From: Excoecaria cochinchinensis
Lineage: Eukaryota; Streptophyta; Magnoliopsida; Malpighiales; Euphorbiaceae
DNA: 64,000 nucleotides
Assembly (NCBI GenBank): GCA_947683425.1
Contig: CANTUQ010000076.1
Coordinates: 5,601,001 to 5,665,000 of the forward strand
Direction of reading: 5' to 3'
This document shows, in pieces, positions 59,393-64,000 of this stretch. Position numbers and translations under genes: made by a program. Position 1 is the stretch's first letter. Each line of letters opens with the position of its first letter. Below the pieces are notes generated by a model. The model did not search any database, had not been told where the DNA came from, and was given only the letters and a program-made list of their open reading frames with translations.

Positions 59393-59970
59393 ATGCGAAC
59401 TAATTTTCAAGCTCATCGAAAGAATCAGCCAGTTCGGTGGAATGATGATTGCCAAAAGGCTTTTGATGTTATCAAGGATTACCTTCTACACCCTCCAGTT
59501 CTGCGGCCGTCACAGCCAGTTAAGCCACTAATCCTTTACCTAGCAATAGAGGAAAACTCTGTAGGTGCTATGATGGCCCAAGAAGATGAATTTGGGGTCG
59601 AATTTGCGGTTTACTATCTCAGTAAGAAATTCCTCCCTTATGAGGCCAAGTATGTCAAAGTGGAAAAGATCTGTCTGGCAATAATCTGGGCTTCGAAGGA
59701 ACTGAGACATTACTTCCATTCTTACAAAGTGCAGGCGGTCACCAAACAAAACCCTCTTCGATAGCTTCAGGAGGCACCCTCTTTGCTAGGAAAAATGGGG
59801 AGGTGGCTGATATTACTACAAGAATTTGATGTGGAGTACGTCACCAGAAAGACCATTAAGGGTCGGGCAGTTGTAGAGTTCCTAGTCGACCATCCGGTGG
59901 AAGGTGACCAATTTAAGTATGAATTCCCAGATGAGGACGTGGTAGCCATCACAGTGCAGAAGTGGCAGAT
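59393..59970 (+). pseudogene. Tat RNase H (first, Ty3/gypsy type)
   Basis: A frame change near 59415 separates it from the RT. It shows WNDDCQKAFD, LILYLAIEENSVGAMM, then VYYLSKKFLPYEAKY and AIIWASKELRHYF (59610-59720), the usual RNase H/connection layout that removes RNA from RNA:DNA hybrids. TAG at 59762 follows NPLR, and the tail GRWLILLQEFDVEYV continues in frame to about 59970. Confidence 0.85.
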
Positions 59971-60318
59971 GTACTTTGATTGGCGGTGAATAACAAAGGA
60001 GATGAAACGGGAGTAATTTTAGTAACCCCAGAGGATGAGAAGCTCCCCTTGGCTAAGAAATTGAGATATAGGGCCACCAATAATGAAGCTGAGTACAAGG
60101 CCTGTATCTTTTGGTTGGAAGCACTAGTAGAGGTCTTCAGAGACTCATCCGTGGTAATCCATCAAGTCAGGGGTGAATGGTCCATCAAGGAAGAACGGTT
60201 GTTACCGTATATAAGGTGCTTAAAGGAATTAAGTGGTCAGTTTGAAATTTGCACTTTTAACTATGTGCCCCGAGATGAGAACCAATTCGCGGATGCCCTA
60301 GCCACTCTGGTGGGATAA
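59971..60318 (+). pseudogene. Second, archaeal-type RNase H (aRNH), diagnostic of Tat lineage
   Basis: Follows the first RNase H after a frame change near 59980. It shows NNKGDETGVILV, the acidic TNNEAEY motif at 60076-60096, DSSVVIHQVRGEW near 60150-60180 and the terminal DENQFADALATL at 60274-60309. The position between RNase H and integrase and these motifs match the aRNH of Tat/Ogre elements. A further frame change near 60313 precedes the integrase. Confidence 0.85.
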
Positions 60319-60334
60319 CCCAGAAGGGATAGCC

Positions 60335-61666
60335 ATGAAGCCTGTACTTATTTCTAGGTCAGACAGGCCATACTTTGAAACTGAGCAGGTCGGGGATGTT
60401 GAGACCACTGACGGAAAGCCGTGGTACTACGATGTCCAGAATTATTTGGAAAAGTCGGTGTTCCCAGAAGAGGCCACTGAAAAAGACCAGAGGATAATTC
60501 GCAAGCTGTCCACCCAGTTCATCAGTGTAGATGGTGTGCTGTACAAGAGGCAGGCTGATGCTATACAGCTAAGGTGTTTGGATGGGAAGGAAGCCAAGAG
60601 GGTTATGGAGGAACCCCATGCAGGGGTCTGTGGAGCCCATATGAATGGTCTAGCTCTAGCAAAGAAAATCATGCGACAGGGGTTCTTCTGGTTGACAATG
60701 GACACGGATTGTTCTAAGTATGTGAAGCAGTGCCAACTGTGCCAACAATATTCCAATCTAAGGCACCTGCCAGTTTCAGAATTGTGTAACCTCACATCTC
60801 CATGGCCATTCGCATCTTGGGGGATTGACATCATATGGGAAATACATCCGACAGCCTCTAATGGGCATAGATTTATCGTGGTTGCCATTGACTACTTCAC
60901 TATGTGGGTAGAAGCTGAATCTTTCAAAAAGTTGGGCGCCCGAGAAATGGCCAAATTTATTGAACGACATCTGATCTGTAGGTACGGACTCCCGCATCGC
61001 ATCATGTCGGATAATGGGGTACAGTTCCAAGCTGAAACCAAGCAAATGCTCAAGAAATATGCCATCCAACATCATAAATTCTCTCCTTACTGACCACAGG
61101 CTAACGAGGCGGTCAAGGCAGCCAATAAGAACATCAAGAGGATACTGTCTAAAATGGTGCAAACATATAAAGATTGGGCCGAGAAACTGCCATTTGCCCT
61201 GTGGGGCTACAGGACAACTACCAGAACTTCTACAGGAGCTACACCTTTCTCTCTGGTCTATGGGACAGAAGCAGTTTTGCCAGTAGAAATTGAACTCCAA
61301 TCCCTAAGGGTGGTAGCGGAGGCCAAGTTACTAGAAGCAGAATGGGCACAGCAGCGGTTGCTACAGTTGAACCTATTAGATGAAGATAGGATACGGGCAT
61401 ACTACCATAACTAGATCTACCAGAAGAGACTGGCTCGATCATTTGGAAAGAAAGTCAGGAAACACCCGCTAAAGGAAGGGGATTTGGTCTTCAAGCAGAT
61501 GAGGCCAGGAGTTCCGGACCTTCGAGGCAAGTTTAGACCAACTTGGGAAGGCCCATTCGTTCTAAAAAAGCTTTTGTCTAAAGGAGCCGCGATCCTGACA
61601 GATAGTGATGGAAATGAATTTGGGGAGCCGATCAACGTCGATAGATTGAAAAGGTTCCATGGCTAA
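60335..61666 (+). pseudogene. Tat integrase with altered catalytic residue
   Basis: One frame of 443 codons with stops at 61091 (TGA) and 61412 (TAG). An N-terminal HHCC zinc domain is present (H...H around HAGVCGAH, then CQLC near 60729). The core has the first Asp in WGIDII (near 60825) and the second in SDNG (codon 61010). The third acidic position, in the V-x-AANKN block (codon 61115), reads lysine (AAG), and the spacing from the second Asp is one residue shorter than usual. The C-terminal part keeps GDLVFKQ and GKFRPTWEGPF (61478-61560). It would insert the DNA copy into the genome but cannot be active in this form. Confidence 0.9.
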
Positions 61667-62560
61667 AGGCTAAAAGAAAATATATAATGGCAAGGAAAAG
61701 AAATCTTAAGAGAAAATGTTCAATCAAGAAAACCCGAGAGGGCTGATTGATAACAGGAGTTGTGATGTTTTCAAGATCCATCTCGAGATTAGATGTGGTC
61801 TGGTATTTTGAGCTTAATGTTAGATAATGATCATGTGTAATGAAATCGCACCAAAACATGTACATGTATGCAATTGTACGCTTAGAGTAATTCTTTTCGT
61901 TCAATAAAAGTCCATAGTTTTCTCCTAGAAGTTAATACATCGCTCCTCATTGAGTGCGCAAAATTGCTATAGCCGGCGAGGACCTTTATCTATAAAAGAA
62001 ATAAAAGAGGCCGTTAGAGATGAAAACTGTAATTGGCGCTCTAAGCAAAAATTAGGCCAAGGGGCAGGGTGAAAACCTGGGAACAGGCAGTCTGCCCTGT
62101 AAAAAAAAAAATAAAACAAAATGAATAAAATCCACTGGATTGGGTTGGGTCCGTTCCAAGCAAAAAATAAGGCATAGCGTTATGTGAAAATCCAAACGGA
62201 CGAATTTTTCGCTAAGAAAAGCTAGTGCGAAAATCCACAAGGGACACACTACCTTTAATCAATGACTTCCGATATCTGGAGCGATAAGGCAGCATCACCT
62301 TGGACAACCCCTTTTAGACAAGACGACGCATAATTCAAGACATGGGTCAGAGTCCCTAGGCCAAGATAGCACTTCCAGATCCTTGGAGGCATGGTGGGGC
62401 AAACCGGGACCTGAATCATCATAATCGTGGTTATCACACCGCAATGCCTGGGCCGCTCGGGCGAATGGTTTCACTTGCATCTTGCACAGCATATGCACGT
62501 TCACATGCTTAACTTACCCTTGCATACAAATTTCTTTTGACTTCGCAGGAAAAGTATGGC
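61667..62560 (+). other. 3' UTR of the right-hand Tat element
   Basis: Contains GAGAGGGCTGATTGATAACA (61736-61755) and the GGCGCTCTAAGCAAAAA / GTGAAAATCCA blocks (62030-62250) shared with both gag-only Tat elements. No gene. Confidence 0.7.
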
Positions 62561-63640
62561 GGCTTCACACACCGAGAAGTTGGTGTTTAACAGTCGTTCA
62601 ACCATGGTTTCACACACCGACAAGCTGGTGTTTCATCAATCACATTCTTCAAAGTCTGGAGACTTCACACACCAACAAGTTGGTGTTTATCAGTCGTTCA
62701 GCCATGGTTTCACACACCTGCAAGTTGGTGTTTCATCAATCACGTTCTTCAAAGTCTGGAGGCTTCACACACCGACAAGCTGGTGTTTATCAGTCGTCCA
62801 GCCGTGGTTTCACACACCGACAAGCTGGTGTCTCATTAATCACGTTCTTCAAAGTCTGGAGGCTTCACACACCGATAAGCTGGTGTTTATCAGTCATTCA
62901 GCCATAGTTTCACACATCGACAAGCTGGTGTTTCATCAATCACGTTCTTCAAAGTTTGGAGGCTTCATACACTTACAAGCTAGTGTTTATCAGTCGTTCA
63001 GCCGTTGTTTCACACAACGACAAACTGGTGTTTCATCAATCACGTTCTTCAAAGTCTGGAGACTTCACACATCGACAAGCTGGTGTTTATCAGTCGTTCA
63101 GTCGTGGTTTCACACACCGACATGCTGGTATTTCAGCAATCACGTTCTTCAAAGTCTGGAGACTTCACACACCGACAAGCTGGTGTTTATCAGTCGCTTA
63201 GCCGTGGTTTCACACACCGACAAGCTGGTGTTTCATCAATCACGTTTTTTAAAGTTTGGAGGCTTCACACACCGACAAGCTCGTGTTTATCAGTCGCTCA
63301 GCTATGGTTTCACACACCGACAAGCTGGTGTTTCATCAATCACGTTCTTCGAAATCTGGAGGCTTCACACACTGACAAGTTAGTGTTTATCAGTCCCTCA
63401 GTCGTGGTTTCACACATCGACAAGCTGGTGTTTCATCAATCATGTTCTTCAAAGTCTGGAGGCTTAACACACCGACAAGTTGGTATTTATTAGTCGCTCG
63501 GTTGTGATTTCACATGCACACAAATTGGCGTCTGTCAATCACGTAACTCAACTGTGGTTTCACGCGTCGACAAACTGACGTTCATCAATCACATGACCCG
63601 ACAATAGTTTCGAACGCCGATAAACTGGTAAGGAACTAAT
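62561..63640 (+). repeat. 100-bp tandem repeat array before the PPT
   Basis: Nine units start at exactly 62561, 62661, 62761 and so on to 63361, then a degenerate tail. Each has two half-units, both with CACACCGACAAGCTGGTG, one followed by TTTATCAGTCGTTCAGCC and one by TTTCATCAATCACGTTCTTC. Open frames across it (62482-63493) are repeat artefacts. Confidence 0.95.
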
Positions 63641-63749
63641 CACAACGATCTGGGACGACAATGCAGTAGGTAGGTCACCGCCTCAGGTACGCTCTCCGTT
63701 CCTTTCTTTTTCTGAATTTTGGCTCACCCAGGCACCTAAGTTCTAGGTT

Positions 63750-63768
63750 CCCCAAAATTGGGGGCAAC
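63750..63768 (+). other. Polypurine tract of the right-hand Tat element
   Basis: CCCCAAAATTGGGGGCAAC abuts the 3' LTR start TGTATACACC. Confidence 0.7.
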
Positions 63769-64000
63769 TGTATACACCAGGTCTCGAGGCAGTCCAAGAT
63801 CAGGATTACTCGATGATGAAAATGATACTCGCCACAAGAAAAGGTGTCAAAAATGATGTTTTCCTTGTCGAAAATCTCCTTTATTCCTCCCAAAAATTTT
63901 AACTTAAAAATTTACATTTTTACTCTTATTTTTATTCCTTTTTATTTTTATTTTTATTTTTATTTTTTATATTTTTATATTTTTATATTTTTACATTTTA
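63769..64000 (+). repeat. 3' LTR, first 232 bp
   Basis: Aligns with 51684 onward (GATCAGGATTA, GATGATGAAAATGATACTCG) and continues past the window edge. It keeps the TG start that the 5' copy has lost. Confidence 0.9.

Larger units (their letters stand above)
51684..64000 (+). mobile_element. Tat-type Ty3/gypsy retrotransposon with gag and pol, runs off the right edge
   Basis: 5' LTR 51684-54521, PBS, leader, gag, protease, RT, RNase H, a second RNase H, integrase, 3' UTR with a 100-bp tandem array, PPT, and the start of the 3' LTR at 63769. The extra RNase H between RNase H and integrase is the mark of the Tat/Ogre group. The coding region is single-frame in design but carries ten or more stops and about five frame breaks. 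The 5' LTR start is mutated to TAAACACACC. The right LTR end and target duplication are not visible. Confidence 0.9.

Noticed and set aside
62482..63493. Several open frames of 80-275 codons with HTDKLVF repeats
   Set aside because: Readings of the 100-bp tandem array in three frames inside the element's 3' UTR.

Overview
The window looks like repeat-rich nuclear DNA from a flowering plant, probably a eudicot. The evidence is Ty3/gypsy and Ty1/copia retrotransposons of plant type, large LTRs, a CACTA DNA transposon, introns with plant-like splice sites, and AT-rich spacers with (AAT)n microsatellites. I see no intact host gene, no tRNA or rRNA gene, and no CRISPR. Nearly every base belongs to a transposable element or its decay product.

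Left part (1-5885). A CACTA-type element (about 97-4933) with dense GACGAAAT/ATTTCGTC subterminal repeats lacks a recognisable transposase. It carries, on the minus strand, spliced-gene fragments of a D-isomer-specific 2-hydroxyacid dehydrogenase. An AT-rich spacer and a short MITE-like end follow.

Backbone (5886-50464). A dead Ty1/copia pol region on the plus strand is the host of all later insertions. From 16395 onward, a segment running from the integrase core to the reverse-transcriptase YVDD box is repeated in tandem (four full units of about 1.33-1.40 kb plus part of a fifth). The units share stop codons, so the array grew after the element died.

Insertions into the backbone, each with a 5-bp target duplication: (1) 6562-16224, a gag-only Ty3/gypsy element (TSD TTTGG) whose 5' LTR was hit by a minus-strand solo LTR (7786-11745, TSD AGAGC); (2) 16860-41378, a minus-strand Tat-type gag-only element (TSD GGTCT/GGTCC), itself hit by a plus-strand Tat-type gag-only element with an intact gag (19802-31185, TSD CTAAC) and by a solo LTR at its primer-binding site (36258-38813, TSD CAGTC); (3) a solo LTR 43180-46666 (TSD TAAAT) with a cytosine-starved tract; (4) an LTR starting at 50465, interrupted at 51684 by a larger Tat-type element that runs off the right edge.

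Right part (51684-64000). This Tat-type element has gag, protease, reverse transcriptase, two RNase H domains and integrase in order, but with many stops, at least five frame breaks and lost key residues. It is the nearest model in the window for the pol that the two gag-only Tat elements lack. All three Tat-type elements share leader, PPT and 3' UTR features, and each has its own tandem repeat array just before the PPT. Positions of LTR ends come from paired TG...CA ends and target duplications read directly. Lineage names are inference from motifs.
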